Of a DNA stretch of 64,000 nucleotides, positions 30,581 through 41,365 are shown piece by piece. The translations under genes were made by a program, and so were the position numbers. Origin of the DNA: Ignavibacteriales bacterium (GTDB taxonomy: Bacteria > Bacteroidota > Ignavibacteria > Ignavibacteriales > Melioribacteraceae); assembly GCA_020635285.1 (NCBI GenBank), contig JACKAB010000044.1:124001-188000 (forward strand), given 5' to 3'. Under the pieces are notes generated by a model. The model did not search any database. It saw nothing but the letters and a program-made list of their open reading frames with translations, and had not been told where the DNA came from. How positions within the stretch are numbered: position 1 is the first letter of the stretch; each line of letters starts with the position of its first letter.

Positions 30581-31399
30581 AAAAATATTCTTTTTAGTTC
30601 TATTCTTTTTTGCAGTTCAAAATTTTGCTCAGGTCATAATTTCGCCTTATGTTGTTTACACAGATGAAACTAATAAATTTGGCAGTATGATTGTCCAAAA
30701 TGAATCTCTCGATCCTTATGAAATTACAATTTCATTTGTATTTGGTTTTCCAGTATCGGATTCATTGGGCAATAGAACTATGAAATATTTAGAAAGTCCC
30801 GGAGAGGAGTTTCCCTCGCTAAATAATTGGATTAATGCATACCCGAAGAAATTTGTTCTAAACTCAAAAGAAAAACAAACTGTCCGATTAATGGTAAAGC
30901 CGCCGAGAGAAATTTCTAAAGGAACTTACTGGACAAGAATTGTTACTTCATCTTCTCCTATAAAAGCTGATACAAGTGTTACGCAAAGCGGGGGAGTTTC
31001 TGCAAAATTAAAATTTGTTCTTAACCAAGTAACAACTGCTATTTATAGAACAGATTCAATCTCTACCAATTTAGAAGTTGAAAATGTTTCTCTTATTCAA
31101 GATTCAACCGAGACTTATCAGCTGCTTTACAAAATAAATCAATTGGGAAATTCACCTTACTTTGGAAATTTTAATTTAACTGTGGCTGATTCTTTGGGAA
31201 AAATTGTTTTAGATGAAAAAGATTACCTTTCAGTTTATTATGGCATTTCAAGAAATTATATTCTTCCAAAAGAAAATTTACAGCTGGAAAATATTCTGCT
31301 ACTTTATTGATTAAATTCAATGAAAAAGAAGATATTCCAGAAAGTAAATTAATTCCACCTAATGATATTTCAAATAGTTTTGAGTTTAATATTCCTTGA
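30577..31399 (+). CDS. PapD-like periplasmic pilus-assembly chaperone (frameshifted near both ends)
   Basis: About 272 residues. A signal peptide (LFFFAVQNFAQ) precedes two Ig-like domains. The first shows the family layout: VIISPYVVYTDE, SMIVQNESLDPYEITISF, NAYPKKFVLNSKEKQTVRLM and GTYWTRIVTSSSP, equivalent to the G1-region and the 'geYwtRl' strand of PapD/FimC-type chaperones. The second domain starts AKLKFVLNQVTTAIYRTDS. A shift near 31295 leads to the true end (LIPPNDISNSFEFNIP). It is coupled by ATGA overlap to subunit 5 and runs directly into the usher-like gene, the gene order expected of a chaperone-usher locus. Confidence 0.75.
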
Positions 31400-34300
31400 G
31401 AATTTTAAATTTATTAAATATTTTTTATTCAATTCTCGGAAGAAAATATTTTTATTTTCAATCATTTTTCTTTTTGTGGGATATTCTAATTCATTTTCCC
31501 AATCCTATTTCCCAATAATCCATATAATTGATGGTGAACTATTTAATCCTCATCTTTTAAATACACCAAAACTTTTTTATCCAAGTTCTGATTCTGTATT
31601 TACTATTCATACGGAGACACCTTTACTAGCTTGGAGAAAAGCACCTAACGCAAATGGATATACAATTTATATAAACGAAGTAAATGAGAAAAATGAAAAA
31701 AATAATATTCCGTTCTTCTTTTTACTACACTTGTTGAATTAAATAAATTTTTAATTCCAGAAGGCATATTAAAATTTAATAAAAGCTATTCCTTAAAATT
31801 AAGAGCTTATAAAACCAATAGTTGGAGTGAATATTCAAAACCAGTTAATTTCAGAGTAGATGTTCCAACAATAAAAAAAGATACTACGCTTAAATCGGTA
31901 AATAGAATTTTGCCTCCGGCAATTATAAGTAAAAATAATTTAATTATTAATTCCTCTAAAGACAAAATCAATAATCATAAGTTATTCTGGAGTAAAACTC
32001 CAAATGCAGACAGTTATGAACTTATCTTAGAAGGAATTAATTCTTCAACAATTTTGGGTGAAAATTATTTTGAAATATTAAATACAAGTTTACAAGACAC
32101 ACTTTACAATTTAGATTCAACAAACCTTACTAACTATAACAGTTTTAGATGGAAGCTGAGAAGCAATGTTGAGAATAAATGGAGTGATTTTACCGATTAC
32201 TACTATTTTAAAATTCAATCAGAAAATGAAACACAACCCTTGGTGGATAAAGAAATTGCAGAGGCGGTTGAAGAATTAGTTTTAAGATTAAGGTACTCCA
32301 GTTATATCGATGAAATGTTGCTGGCGAAAAGAAAAAGAAGGAAAAGTATATGTGCCGCTGCTCGATCTAATTTCAAAATTGAAAATTCCGTTTGAAGAAA
32401 ACTTAGATTCTAAAGAAATTAGTATTCACAGTCTTAGTAACTCTAAATTAAAAAATACAATTAATTTTAACACAAAAAAATTAATAGTCAATGAAACAAA
32501 AAATTCATTTTCTGAAAAAGATTTTATCTCAGATGAATTTGATTATTACGTTAATTCAGAAATAATTGGAAAACTTCTGGAAGGTAATCTGGAAGCTGAT
32601 TTGCGCCAGATGTCAATAAAATTTAATTCAGCTAATCAACTTCCAATTGTTGCGAGATTAGTTAACGAGAAGAAATTATTGAACGATAAAAACGCTTATG
32701 TGGAAAACGAATATCCATTACTTTATGATAGAAGAAGAAATAATTTGAGCGGCGGATTTTTAGATTATTCCTTAACTGGTAATTATGTTGAAAATGAAAA
32801 TCCTTTTTATTCATTTAATTTTGGTTTGGGCGGAGAACTGTTTGGAGGAGATGCACAAGTATTTTCTCAGCATTCTTTATTTCAAAATAAATTTATTTAT
32901 AACCAAACAGAGTATAGATGGCGTTATGCTTTTCTAAATAATAAGGACATAAGTTCAATTTCATTGGGCAATAATAATATTTTTGGGTTGCAGTCTTATA
33001 ATTTCCGTGGAATTAATATTACTAACCAGCCTTTAGAATCAAAGGCGCTTTTATGGTAAACAAAAAATTGAGGAAAAAACAAATCCGTTCTGGAAAGTGG
33101 AAGTTCTGCAGAATAACAATTTGATTGATATTGTTCAAGCAGATGAAAACGGTAATTACAATTTTAATATTCCCTTTACTTATGGAACAACTTTAATAGA
33201 ACTTCATCAATATGGACCAAATGGCGAACATACTCAACAAAGAAAAATGTATCAAATTCCGGTAAATCAAATTCCAGAGGCGAATATGAATATTCGGCAA
33301 ACTTCGGCAGACTAATTACAATTGATGAAAACTTGTTTCAACGCAAGCGCTGCTTATGGTTTTAACGATTGGTTAACTTCAAAAATTGGAACTGACGTTT
33401 TTACAAATGATTTTAGAAATTCAGCAATTTATTCCAAAACTTCCGCAAGATTTTTTGATGGTTACATTACAAATTTAACTTTAGCTCCAAATGCGTTTTA
33501 TGAATTAGAAGTAAATTCAATTTTTAGCGATTTGGCAAGTTTTAATCTTGGCTCAAAAATTTATGAGACAAATCCCAAGTTTAATGCAACAAATATTAAA
33601 AATGAATTTGATGGAAATTTATTTATCCTTTTTCCATAAGTGAAAATTTATTTAGTCTGCTTGTTAGAGGAAGTCGCGCAGAGTTTAATGATTTTAATCG
33701 TTACGATTTTTCTGTAAGAACTTTTTATGATATTAATAATTTTAGTCCTTCTCTTGAGTATGATTATTATGCACTTAGCAGAAACAATTTTTCAACCTCA
33801 TACTTAAATATTAGACTAAACTATTCATTTCTATTTTCCATCAAATATTTTTGGGAAATATTATTGATTCCAGATTAGTTTATAATATTAACAATAGCGA
33901 TGTAGAAAGTTTTAACATAACCTTTGCAACAACATTTTTACAAAATTATAGAATTCAACTTTCGCATAATATTAATTTTAACAGCAATTTTTCTGATACA
34001 CAATTGCGCGTTGTTTTTGACCTTCCATTTTTAAGATCTAACACAAATTTATCAAAATCTGTTTTCACACAGTCTGTATTGGGGTCTGTTAACTATAACA
34101 ATATTTTTAACGATTTCGATTTTCATAATAGGGGAATGGTTGGGAAATCTGCTGCCGCAATTAGATTTTTCCTTGATGAAAATAATAATAATTTATTTGA
34201 GCGCGGCGAACAACAAATTGAAGATATGAATGTTAACATAAATTCCATTGGGAATAAAAGACAATTAAGCAACGGAAGCATTGTAATAAATGATCTTGAA

Positions 34301-34728
34301 GCTTACACAAAATATGACGTGACGCTAATTGATAAAAAAAGTAAAAATCCGTTGTGGTTCCCGGTAAGAGAAAAGTTCAGCTTTATTTCCGACCCAAATC
34401 ATTTTAAAGAAGTTGCGATTCCTTTTTTATGAAGCGGCAGTTGTAAATGGATCAGTAATGAAATTAGTTGGGGATAAAGAAATTCCAGTTGAGGGAATTA
34501 ATGTAATTCTAAAAAAGCATAATTCAGATGAAGTAATAAAAATTAGAACAATGAGCGACGGAAGCTATTACCAATATGGAATTGAGCCGGGTAATTATAA
34601 AATTTATATTGATGAAACACAGCTTGAGAGAATTAAATTAAAATCTTACCCGGAAAAAAATAGAAACAAAAGTTTACTCAATAAACTCAGAAAATTACAA
34701 CAAAGATTTTGAATTTATTCTAAAATGA
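31362..34728 (+). CDS. Usher-like outer-membrane protein with N-terminal FN3-like modules (frameshifted)
   Basis: About 1120 residues across at least eight reading-frame pieces. Order: signal peptide (FLFVGYSNSFSQ); two fibronectin-III-like repeats (TPLLAWRKAPNANGYTIY and KLFWSKTPNADSYELIL); a usher-type N-domain (YVPLLDLISKLKIPF, DYYVNSEIIGKLL, LPIVARLV); a beta-barrel start (NNLSGGFLDYSLTG); a plug-like Ig module (VEVLQNNNLIDIVQADENG, YGPNGEHTQQRKMYQIP); more barrel strands (33320-34130); an SdrB-like turn (RFFLDENNNNLFERGEQ); and a carboxypeptidase-regulatory-like end (VEGINVILKKH, GSYYQYGIEPGNY). These parallel usher-like proteins that export chaperone-bound subunits. ATG 31362 gives the longest frame; TTG 31396, overlapping the chaperone stop, is an alternative. 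Confidence 0.7.
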
Positions 34729-34835
34729 AAAGTTAAACCACAATTAATTCTTAAAAATTCCAAAAAATAATTTTAAAAACAAATATTTTGCAATTTGGTT
34801 ATAGCATTTTCAATTAACTTCCACTATTTTTGACT

Positions 34836-34858
34836 AAAATAGATAAACAGTCTTATTA
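34836..34858 (+). promoter_or_regulatory. Conserved upstream motif of S74 gene 1
   Basis: A 23-base motif beginning AAAATAGATAAACAGTCTTA lies 22 bases before the S74 gene 1 start and recurs with one change upstream of S74 gene 2. It is a candidate promoter or operator shared by the two paralogues. Confidence 0.4.
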
Positions 34859-34879
34859 GTTACCAAATATGGAGAAACA

Positions 34880-36382
34880 TTGAAAACAACAAAATATACT
34901 TTTACCCTACCCAATATATGGCAGGCGGTCTTTTTACCTTTCTGTTTTGTGTTCTTGTCAATGACAGGATCATCAGTTTTTGCTCAAAATAAAGAAAACC
35001 CACAATCTAATAGAGTTGAAGAAAAAAAAGCGCAAATAAACCAAACTCGATAGAAGCAGCTGGAAACAAAATAGAATTTAAGAACGAATCAACTAGCTCA
35101 ATTCTAACAATAACTGATGAAGGTAATAATGCTGGCACTATTGAATTAAAAGATGTCAATGGTCTGCCTGATAGTTCCAAAAAAATTATTAAATAACAAC
35201 GGTAAATTATTGTGGGAGACAGTCAACTTGGTACAACTGGAAGTGCTGGCGGCTGGACAAAGATTGGAAACTTAATCCATACTATTGAGCTATTTGATAA
35301 GGTTGGTATTTTTACAACAAATTCTAATTCTTTATTAAGCGTTGGTGGAAAGGAAATGCATCTGCTTCTATATCGGGGACTTCTTTATCTTCAGTGTGGA
35401 ATTGGAATTTATGGCGAATCTCCTTTTTACTGGAGTTGAGGGTATAGCAAATTCTTTTGGAATCGTAGAAAGTTATGGCGGGCGTTTTTTTCAAACGGTT
35501 CTGATGGTGGCGGGGAGTTTATGGAGAATCAACTTCACCGTCCACTGGTATTCATTTTGGAGGATACTTTAAGTCAAGTGGAATAAGAGGACGGGGCGTT
35601 TATGGAGAGGCTACTGGTTCAAGCGCCTATGCAGGTTATTTTGTAGGTCGTGGATATTTCAGCGGCAATGTTGGGATAGGAACTGAAAATCCAATATCAC
35701 AATTAAGTGTTGGCGGAGATGGTGATTTGTTAGCTAAAATTTATGCAAAAAATATTTCAACTAATGGTTATGCTGTTTATGGTGATGCCATTACTTCCAC
35801 TATTTCTGGAGCAACAAATATTGGCGGATATTTTTCATCAAATGGAGAAAAAGGACAAGGTATTTATGGAAAACAATTGGTGATAAAGGGCGTGGAGTTT
35901 ACGGAGAGGCAACTGGTACAAATGGAATTGGAATTTATGGAATTGCCCCAATAACTGGTTGGGCTGGTTATTTTGTAGGCAATATTAAGGTTACTGGTTC
36001 AATTTCAACACCATCTGATATTAGACTTAAAAAAGATATAATACCCATTAAAAATGCATTAAATTCAGTAAGACAATTAAGCGGAGTAACTTACAATTGG
36101 AAAGTTGAGAAATTTCCCGAAAGAAACTTCGATAATACTAATATTCAAATAGGTGTAATTGCTCAAGATGTAGAAAAGATTTTTCCTCAATTAGTGAATA
36201 CAGATCAAGATGGTTATAAGAGTGTGGATTACATAAAATTATCTGTGGTTACAATGCAAGCAGTTAAAGAGCAGAATGAAATAATAATTGCACAAGAATC
36301 AAACATTAAAGAATTAGAAAACAGACTAAGTAAAATAGAAAGTTTGCTTGCTGGAAAAAGATTTACAAGTGTTAGTAAATAA
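34880..36382 (+). CDS. Secreted fibre-like protein with C-terminal S74 intramolecular chaperone domain, paralogue 1 (frameshifted)
   Basis: About 500 residues. A signal peptide ends SSVFAQ; a Lys/Glu-rich linker and GNKIEFKNES open the mature chain. A shaft follows of repeats of the form GxGVYGEATG-x(n)-GYF (35440-35960), typical of trimeric fibres. At the end, SDIRLKKDIIPIKNALNSV and IGVIAQDVEKIFPQLV form the peptidase S74 ('chaperone of endosialidase') domain, which trimerises and then cleaves itself off. A coiled coil (SNIKELENRLSKIESLL) closes it. The start reads TTGAAAAC; both paralogues have ATGAAA or ATGGAA here, so an inserted T is likely. Many indels lie between 35040 and 35900. A hairpin terminator follows. 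Ligand unknown. Confidence 0.8.
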
Positions 36383-36395
36383 AACCATATTAATC

Positions 36396-36428
36396 ATTCC
36401 GGTATGTTTCTTTTCACTATACCGGAAT
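36396..36428 (+). terminator. Terminator hairpin after S74 gene 1
   Basis: A perfect ten-base stem ATTCCGGTAT / ATACCGGAAT with a 13-base loop starts 14 bases after the stop. The T tract is poor (CTATTTCGATTT), so termination strength is uncertain. Confidence 0.65.
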
Positions 36429-36586
36429 CTATTTCGATTTAATTGCTCAATTCTTGATATTTCATAAATTCTGAGTGCTGAATTCTGAATTCTTTTTTTA
36501 TTCTCCTTTCCTCCTTTTCCCCGCTTTTCAAAAAACTACACATTTGCGTAGTAGCTTTTTGCCAAAATATCCTTTATCTTAAATCC

Positions 36587-36609
36587 AAAATAGATAATCA
36601 GTCTTATTA
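36587..36609 (+). promoter_or_regulatory. Conserved upstream motif of S74 gene 2
   Basis: Second copy of the 23-base motif (AAAATAGATAATCAGTCTTA then TTA), 22 of 23 bases identical to the copy at 34836. Here it lies about 150 bases from the start codon because a repeat element sits in between. Confidence 0.4.
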
Positions 36610-36671
36610 AGTATAATTCTTGTCATTATTAACCGCCGTTAGGTAGGGTTCGAAATGACAAATTTTTAATT

Positions 36672-36703
36672 ATCATTCCCGAATGACCTTATCAGGAAGC
36701 CAG
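36672..36703. repeat. GTCATTCC-type intergenic repeat, copy 1
   Basis: TCATTCCCGAATGACCTTAT and the following CAGGAAGCCAG match the element at 51713-51748 (TCATTTCCGAATGTTTTAAT then CGGAAATCCAG). The rest of the 36383-36758 gap is low-complexity AT-rich sequence with T- and C-rich tracts and no gene. Confidence 0.5.
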
Positions 36704-36758
36704 TTTTTAACATTTATGAAGTAATTAGAATATCTAAATACAACCAAATGGAGCCACA

Positions 36759-38000
36759 ATGAAATCGACCAAATATACATTACGCTTTTATTCTTTTCTG
36801 TTTTGCCTTTTTACCTTTTGCCTTTTTTACAACCACTTTTTCGCAGATGACCATTAAAAACAATGAGGATAATATTCTTCTGCAAGTGAATGATTATGGG
36901 GATGCCGGAACTCTATTTCTACCGCCTTTTGCAATTTTTCCTATTTTACCAATCAATAGTAACATGCTATTAAATTTTGATGGTACATTATATTGGAATG
37001 GAAGTGCTCTTGGGACTAGCACTAATGCAGGCGGTTGGACAAAGCCACCTCCTGGATTGAAAATATACACGTCTGATTTAACAAACAAAGTTGGTATTGG
37101 AACCAGCAATCCACAATCGATATTAAGTGTTGGTGATGAAGGATTTCCTAATACTGCTGTTTATGGAAGTGAAAAGCAGACTGGAAATGTTGTAAATTTT
37201 GGCGGATATTTTGAGGCTGCTGGAGATGATGGAACTGGTGTGCATGGTTTTGCGGATGGAATTAGTGGATTTGGTGTACTGGGTGTTGCAGATGGAGAGA
37301 ATGGGCATGGTATAGCTGGTTATTCAAATGGTGTTAATGGCCGCGGTGTTGTAGGTGATGCGCTTGGAGCAAACGCTTTTGCGGGCTATTTTTGAAGGAC
37401 GTGGATATTTTAGTGGAAAAGTTGGAATTGGACAAATTTCACCAACTTATAAACTTCATGTAAAAAGACGATCAATCGAACAATTTTGTTGCTAGAATAG
37501 AAAATACTTCAACTGGTTCAAATGCAGATGGACTAGCAATTTTAATTAATGCAGATATACCAGGAAGTAGCAATCATTTTATTAGGTTTCAAAAATCTAG
37601 CGGTGCTGGTATTGGAAGTATTGATGGTAGTGGCTCACAAGTATTTTATAACACAACCTCAGATGCAAGATTAAAAATGAACATTAAAGAATATTCCAAT
37701 GCACTAAATGTTCTTTCAAATATTGGCATTAAGAAATATGAAAGAATTTCAAATCCCGGAATAGAAGAAATTGGAGTAATTGCTCAAGAGCTTCAAAAAG
37801 TCTACCCGCAAGCAGTAAGCGGTTCCCCGGATAGTGATGTTAAAACTGATCCCATGATGGTTGATTACAGTAAGCTAACACCTTTGCTTGTTAAAGCAGT
37901 TCAAGAACAGCAAGAGACTATAAAAAAAAAACTGGAAGATAAATTGAGCAAAATAGAAAGTCTGCTTGAAAGAAAGAGATTTACAACAGTTAGTAATTAA
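36759..38000 (+). CDS. Secreted fibre-like protein with S74 domain, paralogue 2 (frameshifted)
   Basis: About 413 residues. ATG 36759 follows the same ATGGAGCCACA leader as paralogue 3. After a signal peptide in mixed frames come MTIKNNEDNILLQVNDYGDA, LLNFDGTLYWNGSALG and NKVGIGTSNPQSILSVG. The shaft has GFGVLGVADGENGHGIAGY-type glycine repeats ending NAFAGYF, then GYFSGKVGIG. The S74 domain reads TSDARLKMNIKEYSNALNVL, IGIKKYERIS, EEIGVIAQELQKVYPQAVSG and a coiled coil ending KRFTTVSN. Its C-terminal third is nearly identical in DNA to that of paralogue 3, while the shafts differ completely. Breaks occur near 36830, 37395 and 37465. Surface exposure and trimer formation are inferred from the family. 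Confidence 0.8.
37647..37756 (+). repeat. 110-bp exact repeat, copy 1 (S74 domain core)
   Basis: This stretch is identical base for base to 39250-39359; similarity continues at lower identity on both sides. It encodes the start of the S74 domain. Confidence 0.85.
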
Positions 38001-38116
38001 AAATGTCCTGGTCATTCCGGTTTTTGTGCTTCTCAACGGAATAGCAGACTGCCCGCCATTCTGTTTGGGGTTTCTGTTTTTAATTACAGAAATACAAACA
38101 AACAAATGGAGCCACA

Positions 38117-39642
38117 ATGGAAATAATGAAATATACTTTTCACCTTTGCCTTTTCACTTTTACATTCTTCACAACTCTTTTTGCTCAAATAGAAGAAAAG
38201 TCAAAAGTCGATGAAAAAAGTAGAAGTAAATAAACCAAACTCAATAGAGGCAGTTGGGAATAAAATAGAATTTAAGAATGAAACTGCAAATCCTATTCTT
38301 ACAATTACTGAAGAGGGAAGTAATGCCGCTTCAATTCTTTTTCAAGAACATAGGTGCGACTACAACTGATTATAAATTATACAGATATGGAAATAATTTA
38401 TATTGAGGGCCAAACCAACTTGGTATCAATAATGTCAGTAAATTAGATGATCTTTCTGATGTAAGGTATGTATCAAGAAGTTTATTTATAGGTGGTGGTG
38501 GAAAAAATGAAGATGGAAGTACATTTCACCAAAACACATCTATCGGTTATGAAGCCTTATTTTCAAATACATCTGGTTATTTGAATACCGCGGTTGGATC
38601 GCAGTCTCTTAAAGAAACAATAAATGGGCATAATAATACGGCGATAGGATATGCTACACTTACTTCAAATAATATTGATGGATGGGCAAACAATGCATTT
38701 GGCACGTATGCACTTACCAATAATGAGGAGGAGACTTTAATACTGCCGTTGGTTATTCGCCACTTTACTGGAACGTAAATGGCAACGACAACGTTGCGAT
38801 TGGTAAAGAAGCACTTTACAATAATAAATCAAAGTAATAATATAGCCATAGGTTCCTCAGCTCTTTATTCGGTAATGACTGGATCTGGAAATATTGCATT
38901 AGGTCACGAAGCTGGAAAAAATGCCACTGGAAGTAATCAGCTTTATATAGAAAACAGTAGTTCAAATACACCACTTATTGGGGGTAATTTTGCCGCTGAT
39001 GAAATCTATCTAAATGGAAAGGTTGGAATTGGTGAAACTTCTCCAGCTAAATTGCATATTTAAAGATGATCAATCGAACAATTTTAATGTTGCCAGAATA
39101 GAAAATACTTCACTTGGTACAGATGCAGATGGATTAGCAATTCTAATCAATGTTGGAACTCAAGCAGCTAGTAATCACTTTATAAGATTTCAAAAAAAAT
39201 CGGTGGTGCAGGAATTGGAAATATCTCTGGGAGTGGAAGTGGTGTATCATATAACACAACCTCAGATGCAAGATTAAAAATGAACATTAAAGAATATTCC
39301 AATGCACTAAATGTTCTTTCAAATATTGGCATTAAGAAATATGAAAGAATTTCAAATCCATTAATAGAAGAAATTGGAGTAATTGCTCAAGAGTTACAAA
39401 AGTTTACCCGCAAGCAGTAAGCGGTTCCCCAATATAGTGATGTAAAAACGGATCCCATGATGGTTGATTACAGCAAACTAACACCATTGCTTGTTAAAGC
39501 AGTTCAAGAGCAGCAAGAGACAATCAAGACACAGGTATCAAGTATCAAGATGCAAGATTCTAGGATTAAAGAATTAGAAGATAAATTGAGCAAAATAGAA
39601 AGTTTGCTTGAAGGAAAAAGATTTACAAGTGTGAGTAATTAA
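38117..39642 (+). CDS. Secreted head-repeat fibre protein with S74 domain, paralogue 3 (frameshifted)
   Basis: About 508 residues. ATG 38117 with signal peptide (LFTFTFFTTLFAQ), then KPNSIEAVGNKIEFKNET, shared with paralogue 1. The shaft is made of 14- to 16-residue repeats of the YadA/Hep_Hag head type: NTAVGSQSLKETINGHN, NTAIGYATLTSN, NNAFGTYALTNN, DNVAIGKEALYN, NNIAIGSSALYS, GNIALGHEAGKN. These would wind into a left-handed trimeric beta-roll. NQLYIENS and GNFAADEIYLNGKVGIGE follow, then an S74 domain almost identical to paralogue 2 and a longer coiled coil (SSIKMQDSRIKELEDKLSK). At least seven indels interrupt the frame. Probably a surface adhesin-like fibre. Confidence 0.8.
39250..39359 (+). 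repeat. 110-bp exact repeat, copy 2 (S74 domain core)
   Basis: Identical to 37647-37756; marks recent duplication or gene conversion of the chaperone domain. Confidence 0.85.
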
Positions 39643-39737
39643 ATAATATGGTTATCGCTGACCGATCAAATTTGAGAGTTGTTCAATTTTTTGGAGTTGA
39701 TTGGTTAGCTTCATCCTAAAAAGTATTTTAGGTTCTT

Positions 39738-41251
39738 TTAATTAATTTTTATAATCTCAATTCGTCTATTCATTTCCCGCCCAATTTCAGTATTGTTATC
39801 CCCAATAGGATCGGCCTCCCCAAGACCTTTTGTTTTTTTATTCGTCTAAAATCAATTCCATTTTTTACATACCACTCTTTAACTGCTAGAGCTCTTTTTT
39901 CTGATAAAACCAAATTATATTTTGCATCTCCACTGTTATCGGTATAACCCTTACTTCAATTTGCAAATCCGGGTTTAGCTTTAATGCATTTAAAGTTTTA
40001 GTAAGAATTTGTTCAGATTGCGAATTTAATTCTGCCGAACCCAACATAAATTTTACGCCTGCCAAAATGACTGGTTTGTTTTGGTTTAAGTCCTCACTAA
40101 TTTTTGAAGTTTCAGAATCTTTAATAATCGGTTTTGGCTCTATAAAAATCATATCTTTTACAGAATCATTATGGTTTTCTTTTTTAAGCGGATCTGTTTT
40201 AAGAGTGTTGACTTCTTTTCCATCTGAAACTCCGTCATCATCAGTATCTTTTTTATTGGGATCAGTTTTGGAAATATTTATTTCATAGAAATCATCCAGA
40301 CCATCTTGATCGGTATCTTTCATTGTGGGATTTGTTTTGTATCTAATTACTTCATTTCCATCGCTCAATTTATCGTCATCAGTATCTTTATTGTTTGGTT
40401 CCGTTTTATAAGTCAGCGCTTCTTCAGAATCAGATAAATTATCACCATCAGAATCTTTTGAATGCGGATCGGTTAAATATTTTTTTTACTTCATCATAAT
40501 CACTAAGCAAATCATCATCCGTATCTTTTTAAGCGGATCTGTTTTATATTTTAAAACTTCATCTCCGTCAGTTAATAGGTCATTGTCGCTATCATTACTA
40601 TTTGGGTTGGTTCCAATTTCTTCTTCAAAATTTCTTGATAAGCCATCTTCATCTTTATCGGTTAATCCACCGCCTTCAGCAAAAAGTAAATCCAAAGCCA
40701 AAATTAAAATATCCGTCATTACTTTTTTTGTTATTGTAATTATTCAAATAATCTGTAGAGGTAAAATTATAGCCGCCGGAAATATCTAAAATTACGTCGC
40801 TGCTTAATTTAAATTCTACTCCCGCACCAATTGGTATTGCTGAATTCCATCCACTTTTTTTATTTACTTCATCCTTTGGTAGTTTAACTACATTCCATCT
40901 GAGCAATCCAATTCCTCCATACAGATAAGGGCTGTAAACTTCTGAAGTGAAAGGACTGAAGCTGAATCGTAAATCTGCAGGAATTAAATATGTTTCCCAT
41001 TTATCTTTTACTTTATCCTCACCAGCAAGATTCGCAATTCCAATTCCAAATTCAGTTTCGAGACTGGGTGCAATTTCATATTTTAAAAAGCCTCTGCCAA
41101 ACAAAGAGAGAATATATGCGTCATTCTTAAATTCAGTATTGGGAATTAATAGATGTCCTTGAATTCCATATTTTATTGAATAATCATTTATTTGTGGAAA
41201 TATTGTTTGAAAAAATATTAGCGTAAAAATAGCAATAAGGCTTTTGATCAT
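39738..41251 (-). CDS. OmpA-like protein with TSP type 3 repeats, paralogue A (frameshifted)
   Basis: About 500 residues. A signal peptide (IAIFTLIFFQTIFPQ) and an eight-strand barrel-type N-domain (YSIKYGIQGHLLIPNTEF, YSPYLYGGIGLLRW, VILDISGGYNF) come first. The middle has about seven calcium-binding thrombospondin type 3 repeats (DKDEDGLSRNFEEEIGTNPN, DSDNDLLTDGDEVLKYKTDP and so on). At the end, the peptidoglycan-binding OmpA domain has VKFMLGSAELNSQSEQIL, EVRGYTDN (in a shifted frame), LSEKRALAVKEWYV and DPIGDNNTEIGREMNRRIEI. Frames break near 40690, 40530, 40480, 39945 and 39840. It anchors in the outer membrane and holds peptidoglycan; the rigid acidic spacer spans the periplasm. Confidence 0.85.
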
Positions 41252-41305
41252 TTTAGATAAGAAATAAATTTAATGTTTTAGGTTTTAGAATAGTTTAAAT
41301 ATAAG

Positions 41306-41340
41306 AAAAACTTCCATCAATTTTTTGATGGAAGTTTTTT
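41306..41340 (-). terminator. Symmetric terminator between the two OmpA-like genes
   Basis: A near-perfect 15-base stem AAAAACTTCCATCAA / TTGATGGAAGTTTTT with a short loop and T runs on both strands. It lies 26 bases past the stop of paralogue B and should end that transcript before paralogue A begins. Confidence 0.85.
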
Positions 41341-41365
41341 ATAATAAATAAGATTTTATTGCAAG

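Noticed and set aside
36640..36660. Possible tRNA T-arm (GGTTCGAAAT)
   Set aside because: No matching acceptor or anticodon stem can be built around it; it sits beside a palindromic repeat.
34880..39642. Prophage tail-fibre region
   Set aside because: S74 domains occur in phage fibres, but all three proteins have signal peptides and no capsid, tail, integrase or lysis gene lies nearby.
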